Source: Crateriforma conspicua
GTDB lineage: Bacteria > Planctomycetota > Planctomycetia > Pirellulales > Pirellulaceae
Assembly (NCBI RefSeq): GCF_007752935.1
Contig: NZ_CP036319.1
Coordinates: 6,933,155-6,997,154 of the forward strand
Length of the DNA stretch: 64,000 nucleotides
Direction: 5' to 3'
Of this stretch, positions 43,653 to 53,136 are shown piece by piece (within the stretch, counting starts at the first letter, position 1; each line of letters starts with the position of its first letter). Position numbers and translations under genes: made by a program. The notes beneath the pieces were generated by a model. That model was given only the letters and a program-made list of their open reading frames with translations, made no database searches and was not told the origin of the DNA.

Positions 43653-45245
43653 TTATGCGGCGCGTCGACGCGGTTTCTGTGGAAGCTGTGTCCACTGGGT
43701 CACCCGCTGAATCGACGGCGGTGAACCACCACGCAAGTAGCGTCGGCCGGCGCTGGTGGCGGCAAAGGCTTCGATTTCCCGATGCAATTCGGACGCGTCC
43801 GCACCGGCGATATCCCGCATCGTGACATAACCTGCGCCGACCAAAAGCTGGATTTCACGAGCCAGCATCTTTGGCATCTCGCACATCAGCGACGCCTGGT
43901 GTTGCCAGGTTCGGATCGTGTCGGCAGTCATCCACCGCGTTGCCAAGCGACCAGCCAGTTCCTCCGGTGACTTGGCAAGAAACTGGGCCACCGTTTGGAC
44001 GCCGATTTCGGCGAAGCGATGAGCGGTTTTCGGACCGATCGACGGCGCATCGACCAGGTCGTCGCCGGCGTGCAAGCTGGGCGTGGAATTCTCCGAAGCT
44101 TCACGCGGTTGCCGACCGGCCTGTTCGGCGGCAACGGTTTGATCGGAATCGGCGGTGCGTGTGGTGTCGTTTGATTCCGAACGATTGGCGGGGAACGGGA
44201 TGGTCGACGGCGCGGCGGCGGATTGCCCGGCCGATGACTTGGCGGATTCGGTGGTGATCGTTTCGTCGATCGCGACAGCCGTCTGTTTCGATTCCGCCTG
44301 TGCGATTCGACGCTGTTTCCAGATCTGTTCGTCGCGGCGGATCCGCATCACCCGGTCGACGATATCGATTTCGGCGGGCAGGTTTTCCAGGACTTGCCCG
44401 GTGCGTGTGAATTCACTGATCAGCGCCGACACCGCATCCTGTTCGTCGCGATCGGCGATGCGTTTGATCCACCACTTGGCGGGTGTTTGAATTGCCGCCA
44501 TCACGGCCGAAAGCGACAGGTTGGCCTTCGGGATCGGTTGCCCCAGTGCCAATTCGGTTTCCAGCGCCATTCGCTCCAGGGCTCGGGCCCAACCGGTGAT
44601 GGCAATTCCGAGCAAATCCGCCAGCACGTCCCGGGTCGGATCATCCAGACCGGCCGGCGGATCCTTGGCACCCAAATCCAGACGATAAGAATCAACCAGC
44701 GTGTTGTAGCGACGATGTGCAAACTTGGCCGCGTGCAAGATCGCTTCGCCCAGCCACTGGGGGCCTTCGGAAAGCTGAAAAACGACGCGTGATTCGTCAC
44801 GCAGCCAGCGTCGATAGATGTCTTCGTAGGAAAGCGTGATCGACCATTCGATCGGACGATGCAGCACTTTTTCACGTGCGGTTTGCGCGGTGTGCAACGG
44901 CTGGATCGGGTCGGTGAAGTAGTGGCTGATCACCCCGGCGGCATGGGCCGCGTCGGAATAACGCCCATCCCTGACATACCGGAACATGCGGTCGTACCAC
45001 TGGTGTGCCACGCGCGGTGCGCCGCCCCAATAACCGTCTTCGACGTGAACCACATGGTTTTGAAAGTCGCGAAACCGTGTGTCGGGATCTTTCGCGCCGG
45101 TCAAATAGCGACCGTGATGCTTCAGCAACCAACCGGCCAACCGCTTGCCAGCCGCCGTCTGTACCAGCGGCAGCGCATCCAGGGCGAAGAAGTGGTGCGT
45201 GCTGCGGCAATGGGCGGCGCGCAAAATCGTCAACAGAAGGCTCAT
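43653..45245 (-). CDS. Zinc-dependent phospholipase C-like domain fused to helix-hairpin-helix (DUF4332-like) repeats
   Basis: 530 residues. The N-terminal 260 residues are helical with His/Asp pairs typical of the bacterial PLC/S1-P1 fold: HFFALDALP, GAKDPDTRF, HVVHVEDGYWGGAP, GVISHYFTDPIQPLHTAQ. A variable Ser/Ala/Thr-rich linker (about 335-400) leads to a C-terminal region with SIGPKTAHRFAEIGVQTVAQ and LLVGAGYVTMRDIAGADASE, a pair of helix-hairpin-helix motifs as in DUF4332. There is no signal peptide at the very start, so the location is unclear. It could be an enzyme that is recruited to nucleic acid or a structural protein. Confidence 0.7.
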   Translation of the reverse strand: MSLLLTILRAAHCRSTHHFFALDALPLVQTAAGKRLAGWLLKHHGRYLTGAKDPDTRFRDFQNHVVHVEDGYWGGAPRVAHQWYDRMFRYVRDGRYSDAAHAAGVISHYFTDPIQPLHTAQTAREKVLHRPIEWSITLSYEDIYRRWLRDESRVVFQLSEGPQWLGEAILHAAKFAHRRYNTLVDSYRLDLGAKDPPAGLDDPTRDVLADLLGIAITGWARALERMALETELALGQPIPKANLSLSAVMAAIQTPAKWWIKRIADRDEQDAVSALISEFTRTGQVLENLPAEIDIVDRVMRIRRDEQIWKQRRIAQAESKQTAVAIDETITTESAKSSAGQSAAAPSTIPFPANRSESNDTTRTADSDQTVAAEQAGRQPREASENSTPSLHAGDDLVDAPSIGPKTAHRFAEIGVQTVAQFLAKSPEELAGRLATRWMTADTIRTWQHQASLMCEMPKMLAREIQLLVGAGYVTMRDIAGADASELHREIEAFAATSAGRRYLRGGSPPSIQRVTQWTQLPQKPRRRAA

Positions 45246-45291
45246 CGAAAGACCCGACTTTTCAAACCCGGCTTTTGCCGGCGGCGTGAAA

Positions 45292-45594
45292 CTATGCTGC
45301 GGTACGCTTGCGGGCGATCACCGCGTTGACGTCGATCCCATAGACCGCCGCACGACGCGACAAACCGCGGACGAACGCGTCACGGCCGCCGGGAACCGAA
45401 TCCGCCGAATCCCAACGCCGGGTGAACGCATCGACCGACAGCAATCGCAGCGGCCAGTGCCCTCGCGGCGGTTTTTCATCACCGAACATCGCGATCAAAC
45501 GATGCCCGTGATCGGCTCGCGCGATCGCGGCGTACACGGAGTACAAATCACCACAGTTCAATCCGTTCAGGTTTTGTAGTGGACCGATCGCCAT
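45292..45594 (-). CDS. Small hypothetical protein (100 aa)
   Basis: MAIGPLQNLNGLNCGDLYSV at the start. The ATG at 45594 is preceded by AAAGGA with 9 bases of spacing and is preferred to 45603. Globular-looking with Gly/Pro turns (MFGDEKPPRGHWPLRLLSVD) and a basic C-terminus (IARKRTAA). Not recognised. It lies 46 bp upstream of the PLC-like gene on the same strand and diverges from the sigma-factor gene. Confidence 0.6.
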   Translation of the reverse strand: MAIGPLQNLNGLNCGDLYSVYAAIARADHGHRLIAMFGDEKPPRGHWPLRLLSVDAFTRRWDSADSVPGGRDAFVRGLSRRAAVYGIDVNAVIARKRTAA

Positions 45595-45875
45595 AACAGG
45601 CATCCTTTTGTGTCAAGCGAAGGCAGTTCGGTGGGACAACAGCGGTAAAGCGGTTGTGCCATTTGCCGCACGGCAAAGGCAAGACGGATTTCCGCCCGGC
45701 GGATCCGAATTTTCTCGTGGGGATCCGCCCGACCGGACCGGCGGCCGTGGACAGCGCCGGCCATTGCCCGAAGTCGACGAAAACGGATGAAATATCGTCA
45801 CCACCGCGTCGGCGATCACCTCGCTGGTGGGTCTGCAATTTGCAAGGGGCTATGCTGTCAGTAGGAGAACCTTTG

Positions 45876-46541
45876 ATGGCAAAATCGATTTGGCCCAGCG
45901 ACGACAAAACCGATGTGCTGTTGGACGCAGCACGCGAGGGCGATTCGCGCGCGGTCAATCAGCTGCTTGACCGCCACCGCAAGCCGATTCGGCGGCTGAT
46001 CGAACTGCGGCTGGACCGAAAAGTCCAGCGACGTGTCGACGTCAGCGACGTGGTCCAAGAAGTCTTGGTGGAGGCGTCCGGACGGCTGGAAAACTATTTG
46101 AATGACCCGTCGATGGCGTTCCATTTGTGGCTACGCCAGATCGCTTGGGACCACATCATCGACACCTATCGGCGGCACCGCGTCAGCGCCAAACGCAACA
46201 TGGACCGCGAACAGCCGTTGGCCGTCGGTCCGACCGGCGGCGACGAATCGTCGATGGACCTGGCGGTCCAGCTTTGCGACCCCAAGATGACACCGGCGGC
46301 GATCGCGACGCAGCGTGAGATCGCCGAACTGGTGGAAAAAGCGATCCACCGGCTGGATGAAAACGACCGCGAAGTGATCCTGATGCGTCACTACGAACAC
46401 TTGTCGAATCTGGAAATCGCCGAAGTCTTGAAATTGAACCCGCCGGCGGCCAGCATGCGCTACCTGCGGGCGGTCCGGCGTCTGCGGCAGTTGTTGCAAG
46501 ACGACCAGGCGACCGAAGACCTGAACCAGGCTGACACGTGA
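45876..46541 (+). CDS. ECF-type sigma factor
   Basis: 221 residues from ATG 45876, preceded by TAGGAGAACCTTTG. Region 2 is REGDSRAVNQLLDRHRKPIR...VDVSDVVQEVLVEASGRLEN (about 18-80), including the DVVQE core-binding helix and LWLRQIAWDHIIDTYRRH for -10 recognition. Region 4 is IATQREIAELVEKAIHRLDE...ILMRHYEHLSNLEIAEVLKL for -35 recognition. The stop overlaps the kinase start by 4 bp (GTGA). ECF factors paired with Ser/Thr kinases are a planctomycete trait, and the kinase may control this factor by phosphorylation. Confidence 0.92.
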   Translation: MAKSIWPSDDKTDVLLDAAREGDSRAVNQLLDRHRKPIRRLIELRLDRKVQRRVDVSDVVQEVLVEASGRLENYLNDPSMAFHLWLRQIAWDHIIDTYRRHRVSAKRNMDREQPLAVGPTGGDESSMDLAVQLCDPKMTPAAIATQREIAELVEKAIHRLDENDREVILMRHYEHLSNLEIAEVLKLNPPAASMRYLRAVRRLRQLLQDDQATEDLNQADT

Positions 46542-48304
46542 ATCGCCAAGCCGACCGGGACGCCGCCCAGGATCGGCCCGACAACGCTGGCACCGCGCCA
46601 TCGTCCGGTCAGCATCCATCGCCCGTCGCCCCGGTTGCGACCGAAGACCTGAACCGACCGCGCAGCGAAACCCAGGAACAACGTTTGGCCGATGTCCTGG
46701 GCCGGCTGACCGATCAGGTGTGCCGCGGGGAAATCGTTGATTTCGACCAAGCCTGTCGCGAAAACTCCGACATCGCCGACGAACTGCGACATCTATGGGG
46801 CGCGGTGCTGATCACCGACACCGCCGGTGCGGCGCATGATCAAAACCCGGCCGCGGTGGATGGGTCCGACAGCGATGCGGGCGGCGGCGTTTCGCGATGG
46901 CGATCGTTACAGTTGCCCACCACCGTCGGCGATTACGAGCTGATCGAAGAAATCGGCCGTGGCGGCATGGGCGTCGTCTTTCGCGCGCGACAAATCAGCC
47001 TGGAACGCGAAGTCGCCGTGAAGATGATCCTGCGTGGCCGGCTGGCCAGCGATGCGGATCTTCAACGTTTCTTGGCCGAAGCCTCTGCGACGGCGCGTTT
47101 GGACCACCCGGGCATCGTTCCGGTCTATGAAGTCGGCGACATCGAGGGTCGCCCGTTTTTCAGTATGAAGTTCGTCGCCGGCAAAACACTGGCCCAGCGA
47201 ATCAAATCGGGTCCGATGCCGCAACGTGAAGCGGCTCGGATCGTCGCCGATGTGGCTCGCGCGGTCGCCTATGCTCACCGCCAAGGCGTGCTGCATCGCG
47301 ACGTGAAACCCAGCAACGTTTTGCTGGGAAACGACGGCAACGCCATGATCACCGACTTTGGTCTGGCCAAACAGACCGGCGCAAAGGTCGACCTGACACG
47401 CAGCGGCATGCTGCTGGGAACCCCCGCCTACATGTCACCCGAACAGGCGGGCGGGCGGACATCCAGCGTCGGCCCTGCCAGCGACATCTACAGCCTGGGT
47501 TGCGTGTTGTATTACGCGTTGACCGGTCGCGCCCCGTTCGTCGCCGATTCGCCGATGGACCTGGTCATGCAAGTCATCGAACAAGACCCGCTGCCTCCCC
47601 GGGCGCTAAGACCGCGTGTCAATCGCGATCTGGAAATGATCGTCATCCGTTGTCTGCAAAAGCCGATGGATTTGCGATACGAATCCGCCGACGCATTGGC
47701 CGACGACTTGGAAGCCTTCTTGGCCGACGAACATGTCAACGCCAGCAGCGGTCGCTTTTCACAAGTGCTGGCCCGACTGTTCCGCGAAACCCACCACGCC
47801 GCGGTGCTGGAAAACTGGGGCCTGTTGTGGATGTGGCACTCACTGGTGCTGATGGTCGCCTGCACGCTGACCTGGTGGATGGAATATGTCGGCGTGACCG
47901 ATCGTTTCTCCTATGTCGGGGTTTGGGTCGTCGGCTTGGGTGCCTGGGCCGCGGTGTTCTGGAAAATGCGGCAACGCATGGGACCGGTGACGTTCATCGA
48001 ACGCCAGATCGCCCATGTCTGGGGATCCAGCATGATCGCGATCGGGTTATTGTTTCCGCTGGAATGGTGGCTGAAGCTACCCGTGTTGACCCTGTCGCCG
48101 ATGTTGGGCGTGATCAGCGCAATGGTCTTCATCATCAAAGCGGGCATGCTGACCGGCGCGTTCTATTGCCAAGCGGTCGCGTTGTTGATCGCTTCGGTGG
48201 CAATGGCGGCATGGCCGAATTGGTCACATCTGATCTTCGGCGTCGTTTCGGCCGGATGCTTTTTCTTTCCCGGGCTGAAATACTGGCGTCGTCGCAAACA
48301 CTGA
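46538..48304 (+). CDS. Membrane Ser/Thr protein kinase, partner of the ECF sigma factor
   Basis: 588 residues from GTG 46538. A 120-residue disordered and helical N-terminus (DQVCRGEIVDFDQACRENSD) precedes the kinase domain: GRGGMGVVFRARQI at 140-153, Lys162 in VAVKMIL, HRDVKPSNVLL near 249, DFGLAKQTGAKVDLTRSGML and APE-like SPEQAGG. After residue 415 come four or five transmembrane helices (LLWMWHSLVLMVACTLTWWM, YVGVWVVGLGAWAAVFW, MIAIGLLFPLEWWL and two more). It probably senses an envelope signal and controls the sigma factor encoded 5' to it with overlap. Confidence 0.93.
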   Translation: MNRQADRDAAQDRPDNAGTAPSSGQHPSPVAPVATEDLNRPRSETQEQRLADVLGRLTDQVCRGEIVDFDQACRENSDIADELRHLWGAVLITDTAGAAHDQNPAAVDGSDSDAGGGVSRWRSLQLPTTVGDYELIEEIGRGGMGVVFRARQISLEREVAVKMILRGRLASDADLQRFLAEASATARLDHPGIVPVYEVGDIEGRPFFSMKFVAGKTLAQRIKSGPMPQREAARIVADVARAVAYAHRQGVLHRDVKPSNVLLGNDGNAMITDFGLAKQTGAKVDLTRSGMLLGTPAYMSPEQAGGRTSSVGPASDIYSLGCVLYYALTGRAPFVADSPMDLVMQVIEQDPLPPRALRPRVNRDLEMIVIRCLQKPMDLRYESADALADDLEAFLADEHVNASSGRFSQVLARLFRETHHAAVLENWGLLWMWHSLVLMVACTLTWWMEYVGVTDRFSYVGVWVVGLGAWAAVFWKMRQRMGPVTFIERQIAHVWGSSMIAIGLLFPLEWWLKLPVLTLSPMLGVISAMVFIIKAGMLTGAFYCQAVALLIASVAMAAWPNWSHLIFGVVSAGCFFFPGLKYWRRRKH

Positions 48305-48329
48305 TGTCGTCGTAAACACTGTGTCGCGG

Positions 48330-49541
48330 TCATGGTCCGTCCGACTTCAACACCAACAGTGACAACTCGGGGCGGCAGTTCACGCGCAACAGATGCACGC
48401 CGCCCAGCCCACGGGACACATGCATCGTGGTCGGCGGCTTCCAAAAATCGCCCGACGCGAATCGGCTGCCGTGAAAACTGGGACTCAGCAGTGGCCCGAC
48501 CAGGGGCAACCTGCCCTGCCCGCCATGCGTGTGACCGGCCAGCACCAGTTCAATACCGTGACGCTGGGCCCAAAAAACCTGGTCCGGGCTGTGGCTGATC
48601 GCCAGCCGAAACGGACGTTCCGATGCGTGCGTTTGTTGGGCATCGTCTGGACGTTTTCTTGGGGGCGGAGGGATCACCGGCCGGGCAAACCAGGGATGCT
48701 CGTTGCCGATCAACTCGATCGATACACCGCGTACTTCCGTCGGCAAGACACGGCTGCCCAAATCCGTCCATCCGGCGCGGTCCATCGCTTCGCGAGTCTG
48801 CCACGAATCGACCACCCGTGTGTCGTGATTGCCCAACACGAAATAGCATCCGTCACTGGCCCTTGCACCGGAGAAGATATCAAACAGCCAATCGATGCAC
48901 GGTTGCTTGTCGATGATGTCGCCGGACAGAGCCATCATGTCGGGCATCCACTGGCTGGCCCGATCAACCGCGTACCGGACGTAATCTGGCGCGACGTCGC
49001 CGGTCAAATGGATGTCGCTGAGATGGGCGATTCGATAGCCGTCCAATTCCTTCGGCAATCCAGGAACGGGCAGCAAGACTTCTTCCACCGCCAGATCGAA
49101 AATCTGATTCATCGGCAACCGAGATTGCCAGCGACATTTCAACGAACGCGGCAAGGGTCGGCCCAACGTTTTGGCCACATCGACGACTTCCACCCGCCGT
49201 GGCGCATCGGCCCATTCCCATCGGAAGATCGGTCGCCACAACAGCCAAGGCAACCCGAACACCAACCAAGCCGCCAAGCACACACCGCCGTAAACCGCCA
49301 ACGGCCACGGCAGATCTGACCAGACCATCGTTCCGGCAAACATTCGGCGGACGACATCGGGAAAGAAAACCAGCACGGCCAACAGCGTCAGCCACATTTC
49401 GACGAACAACACCTTTTCGGTGCGTTTGATCCGGCGGCGTGGCCAACCCAACGAATTCAAGCGGTTGTAGAGCGCCAAGTGCAACCCGAAGTGCCCCAGC
49501 AACGCCGCGGCGGACAACACCCAACAAGCCATCGGATTCAT
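48330..49541 (-). CDS. Membrane-bound metallophosphoesterase
   Basis: 403 residues. Several hydrophobic segments in the first 130 residues (ACWVLSAAALLGHFGLHLAL, VLFVEMWLTLLAVLVFF, VYGGVCLAAWLVFGLPWLL) anchor a calcineurin-like domain with AHLSDIHLTGD, ALSGDIIDK, VLGNHDTR and LVLAGHTHGGQGRLP, the five metal-binding motifs of the superfamily. Similar to YkuE/UDP-diacylglucosamine pyrophosphatase-type enzymes, but the substrate cannot be inferred. The SixA-like gene lies only 7 bp away on the same strand, suggesting an operon. Confidence 0.9.
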   Translation of the reverse strand: MNPMACWVLSAAALLGHFGLHLALYNRLNSLGWPRRRIKRTEKVLFVEMWLTLLAVLVFFPDVVRRMFAGTMVWSDLPWPLAVYGGVCLAAWLVFGLPWLLWRPIFRWEWADAPRRVEVVDVAKTLGRPLPRSLKCRWQSRLPMNQIFDLAVEEVLLPVPGLPKELDGYRIAHLSDIHLTGDVAPDYVRYAVDRASQWMPDMMALSGDIIDKQPCIDWLFDIFSGARASDGCYFVLGNHDTRVVDSWQTREAMDRAGWTDLGSRVLPTEVRGVSIELIGNEHPWFARPVIPPPPRKRPDDAQQTHASERPFRLAISHSPDQVFWAQRHGIELVLAGHTHGGQGRLPLVGPLLSPSFHGSRFASGDFWKPPTTMHVSRGLGGVHLLRVNCRPELSLLVLKSDGP

Positions 49542-49548
49542 CGAAATT

Positions 49549-50043
49549 TCACAACGCTTTCGGCTTCATCCAGCCAATGCACCGAACGTCACCGCCGTCG
49601 CGGATCTGGTCCCACGTCGACGCGGATCGGGAATAGACCGCGATCGCGGCGGTCGGCATCTCCAGCGGTCGTCCCGCCAGCAGGGACGCCAACGTTGCCA
49701 TGCCGGGGTTGTGCCCCACCACCATCAGCGTTTCCGCGTCGCCGGCCGAATCGGCGATGACGCCCAAAATGCCCGCCGGTGACGCCAAATACAGTTCATC
49801 CGTGTGGATCACGTCGACCGACGGGTCCCACCGGTCGACCAGGGCGTCGACGGTTTGCCGAGCCCGCGTCGCGGTGCTGCACAGAATCCGGTCCGGCAAA
49901 TCGCCCAACTGTCCGACCCAATCTGCCATCCGAGGTGCATCGTGGCGGCCTCGACGATTCAACGGCCTTTTATGATCGTCCAGCCCCGCATCGGACCAGT
50001 CGCTCTTGGCATGACGCATCAACAACAGTCGCGGAATGTCCAT
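49549..50043 (-). CDS. SixA-like histidine phosphatase
   Basis: 164 residues from ATG 50043 (MDIPRLLLMRHAKSDWSDAG); the longer frame to 50235 overlaps the start of the divergent PQQ gene. The RHxK motif LMRHAKSDW and the second catalytic His in VVGHNPGMATL mark the SixA group of the histidine phosphatase superfamily, which dephosphorylates phosphohistidine on HPt-type proteins. CSTATRARQTVDALV is the conserved arginine region. It is encoded 7 bp upstream of the metallophosphoesterase gene. Confidence 0.9.
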   Translation of the reverse strand: MDIPRLLLMRHAKSDWSDAGLDDHKRPLNRRGRHDAPRMADWVGQLGDLPDRILCSTATRARQTVDALVDRWDPSVDVIHTDELYLASPAGILGVIADSAGDAETLMVVGHNPGMATLASLLAGRPLEMPTAAIAVYSRSASTWDQIRDGGDVRCIGWMKPKAL

Positions 50044-50199
50044 TTCGGATCCGTTCTTCACGCGACCGACCGGTCGGTTCCGGCATCGGACATCCCTATA
50101 CTGCCCGGGCGACCGTAGCAGACCGCGCTGGCATCCTTTCGCAGCGGTTTCGTTCCGGTTTGGCCACTGTCCATTCCTTTTCCGTCCTTCCAGTCGAAC

Positions 50200-51597
50200 A
50201 TGAAATCCGTAATTCCTATCGCCAATCGATCCCATCTGTTGTCGCCCGCGGTCCGTATTGCCGGATTGCCGCTGGGCCTTTTTCTGATGATCGCCGCTGT
50301 GACCACCGAGGCCCGAGCCGACGATTGGCCCGGTTGGATGGGTGCCGGCCGTGACGGTGTTTATAGCGAATCAGGGATCATCGACGCGATCCCGCCCGGC
50401 GGCCTGAAAGCCAAGTGGCGTCATCCGATCGCCGGCGGCTATGCCGGACCTGCCGTGGCCGACGGGCGTGTGTTCGTCTTCGATTACCAGCGATCTGCCG
50501 GCGAAGCGGTCAACAGCCCCAACAGCCGCGCCAATCTGCAGGGTGTCGAACGCTTGATCGCCTTGGACGCCGAAACCGGCGAAGAATTGTGGAAACACCA
50601 ATACGACTGCCCCTACAGCATCAGCTATCCCGCCGGCCCACGATGCACGCCGACCGTGGACGGTGACCACGTCTATATCTTGGGCAGCGAAGGCGACCTG
50701 CATTGCCTGAACGTCGCCAACGGCGACTTGGTTTGGGCACGCAATTTCAAGAAAGAATTCGGTGCCGAAGTCCCGATCTGGGGCTTCGCATCGCACCCGC
50801 TGATCATCGGCGACCTGCTGTACACGATGGTCGGCGGCAACGGCCAAGGCATCGTTGCGTTTGACAAAAACACGGGCGACGTTCGCTGGAAGGCCTTGGA
50901 CACCAACGCGGGTTACTGTCCGCCCACCTTGATCGAGGCCGGCGGAACGCGTCAGTTGATTGCGTTTCATCCCAACGGGATCACATCCCTGAACCCCACC
51001 AGCGGCGAAGTGTTTTGGACCGTCGACTTGGCCCCCATGTACGAAATGTCGATCGCACGTCCGATGGTCGATGCCGATCTGATGTACGCCAGCGGGATCG
51101 GCAGCGAATCCGTCATGCTGCGTTTAAGCAGTGACCAACCGGCGGCCGAAGAACTGTGGCGAGGCGAACGAGACGAAGCGTTGTATTCCAGCAACGCGAC
51201 CCCCATGTTCGTCGACGGAATCCTGTACGGCAGCGATTGCCATCAAGGGTCACTGATCGCGGTGGATGCCAAAGACGGCAGTCGCATTTGGCAATCGTTC
51301 CGGCCCACCGTGCCGGACGCCACCGAACGGCAAAAGAAAGTGGGCGTCAAACACGGCACCGCATTCGTCACCCGATTGGGACAGTCCGATCGGTACCTGG
51401 TGTTCGGCCAGACCGGCGACCTGATGATCGCCACACTGGATGAAACCGGTTTCCACGAACACGGCCGCTTCCATGCGGTCGATGCCACCGGCGAAGCGTT
51501 CGGTAACGATGTCGTCTGGACGCATCCCGCCTACGCCAACCGAACGGCCTACATCCGCAACGACAAAGAAATCGCCGCGTTTGATTTGTCCAAATAA
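50200..51597 (+). CDS. Secreted PQQ-binding-like beta-propeller protein
   Basis: 465 residues with a signal peptide (GLPLGLFLMIAAVTTEARA, about 22-40). Repeats of the type LIALDAETGEELWKHQYD, DLHCLNVANGDLVWARNFK and IVAFDKNTGDVRWKALDT (LxALDxxTGxxxWxx) are the blades of a PQQ-like propeller. There are no quinoprotein dehydrogenase active-site residues I can identify, so a structural or scaffolding role is likely, as with many planctomycete propellers. It converges on argH. Confidence 0.88.
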   Translation: MKSVIPIANRSHLLSPAVRIAGLPLGLFLMIAAVTTEARADDWPGWMGAGRDGVYSESGIIDAIPPGGLKAKWRHPIAGGYAGPAVADGRVFVFDYQRSAGEAVNSPNSRANLQGVERLIALDAETGEELWKHQYDCPYSISYPAGPRCTPTVDGDHVYILGSEGDLHCLNVANGDLVWARNFKKEFGAEVPIWGFASHPLIIGDLLYTMVGGNGQGIVAFDKNTGDVRWKALDTNAGYCPPTLIEAGGTRQLIAFHPNGITSLNPTSGEVFWTVDLAPMYEMSIARPMVDADLMYASGIGSESVMLRLSSDQPAAEELWRGERDEALYSSNATPMFVDGILYGSDCHQGSLIAVDAKDGSRIWQSFRPTVPDATERQKKVGVKHGTAFVTRLGQSDRYLVFGQTGDLMIATLDETGFHEHGRFHAVDATGEAFGNDVVWTHPAYANRTAYIRNDKEIAAFDLSK

Positions 51598-51651
51598 GAC
51601 TTTTCGACGTCACCACCGAGGCGATCGCAAGAGCCGCGTGGGACGAACCGC

Positions 51652-53043
51652 TCAGACTTCGTCCGCCGTTGCGATCGCCGTTTGCCAACGCTCGATTTGG
51701 GCCCGCACCTGATCAGGCGCCGTGCTGCCATAACTGCAAAACGCGTCGACCGCGTTTCGGCTGCCCAGCACGTCATAGACGCTGTCATCAATCTCCGGTG
51801 CATGCGACTGGAACACTTCGATCGGCAGGTCAGCCAACGGAACGTCGCGCGACATCGCTTCGCCGACGATGGCACCGACCAAATGATGGGCGGTCCGTTG
51901 TGGCATCCCACGGCGGATCATCCATTCCATCAACGTCGTCGCGTCCAGATACCCCTTTTCCAATCGGTCGGCGATCTTTTCCCGATTCAGCTCGCTTTCG
52001 CGGACCATCGGCGAGGCCAATTCCAACATCGCTTCGATCGTGTCAAATGAATCGAACAACGGTGGCTTGTCTTCCTGCAGATCGCGGTTGTACGCCAGCG
52101 GCAGATTTTTGACCAACAGCATCAACGTTTGCAGATTGCCCATCACCCGGGCGGACTTGCCACGGGTCAATTCCAGGGTGTCGGGATTGATCTTTTGCGG
52201 CATGATGCTGCTGCCGGTACAGAACGTTTGGGGCAACCGGATGAAATCAAATTCAACGGTGCTCCACAAAATCCACTCCTCCGCCCATCCGCTCAGGTGC
52301 AACGCGATGGTTGACAGCACAAACGCGGATTCGATCAAAAAATCACGATCGCTGCTGGTGTCCAAACTGTTGGCCGTCGGCGAATCAAACCCCAATGCCG
52401 CGGCGGTCTGATCACGATCGATCGGTAACGTGGTGCCGGCCACCGCGGCGACGCCCAGGCTGCACTGGTTCACCCGTCGGCGACAATCCGCGACGCGCTC
52501 GCGATCACGCGCAAACTTTTCGACATAAGCCAACCAATAATGCGGTGCCAAAACCGGTTGAGCACGCTGCAGGTGGGTGTAGGCGGGCAGGATACAGTCG
52601 AAATCCGCGTCGCATCGCGACAGAAACGCACGCTGTAAATCGGCCAGCAAAGCATCCACGCGATCCAGCGCGTCGCGAACCCACAGACGGGTGTCGGTGC
52701 TGACCTGGTCATTGCGACTACGGGCGGTGTGCAGCTTGCGTCCGACATCGCCCAGACGCTCAATCAAGGCCTGTTCGATGTGCATGTGGATGTCTTCCAG
52801 TTCGAAGCGAAACGGCATTTTGCCGGCTTCGATCTCCGCACCAATCTCCGTCAACGCATCCCGAATTTGCTGAAACTCCTGGGAGCTGATCAGACCGACG
52901 GTCGACAGCATTTCGGCATGCGCGATGCTGCCGCGAATGTCGTGACGGTAAAGACGCGAATCGAAACTGATGCTTTCGGCATAAGCTTCAAGACGTTGAT
53001 CGGTGTCGGCGGCGAACACGCCGCTGCGCGATGGACTTGCCAC
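51652..53043 (-). CDS. argH: Argininosuccinate lyase
   Basis: About 463 residues from GTG 53043 (MASPSRSGVFAADTDQRLEA); the frame is open to 53667 but the extension is non-coding in look. It cleaves argininosuccinate to arginine and fumarate. The fumarase/aspartase superfamily signature GSSIMPQKINPDTLEL is intact, with HTARSRNDQVSTDTRLWVRD and AYTHLQRAQPVLAPHYWLAY as ArgH motifs. The length matches known ArgH. It diverges from the large secreted protein with about 90 bp between starts. No other arg gene is adjacent. Confidence 0.95.
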   Translation of the reverse strand: MASPSRSGVFAADTDQRLEAYAESISFDSRLYRHDIRGSIAHAEMLSTVGLISSQEFQQIRDALTEIGAEIEAGKMPFRFELEDIHMHIEQALIERLGDVGRKLHTARSRNDQVSTDTRLWVRDALDRVDALLADLQRAFLSRCDADFDCILPAYTHLQRAQPVLAPHYWLAYVEKFARDRERVADCRRRVNQCSLGVAAVAGTTLPIDRDQTAAALGFDSPTANSLDTSSDRDFLIESAFVLSTIALHLSGWAEEWILWSTVEFDFIRLPQTFCTGSSIMPQKINPDTLELTRGKSARVMGNLQTLMLLVKNLPLAYNRDLQEDKPPLFDSFDTIEAMLELASPMVRESELNREKIADRLEKGYLDATTLMEWMIRRGMPQRTAHHLVGAIVGEAMSRDVPLADLPIEVFQSHAPEIDDSVYDVLGSRNAVDAFCSYGSTAPDQVRAQIERWQTAIATADEV

Positions 53044-53136
53044 TGGATTGACTGTTCCCAAGGTTCGGCCGGATGAATAATGTGGACTGCGACCAAGCAG
53101 TATGACCGCGACGCCCCCACACCCAAAGACCACGCG

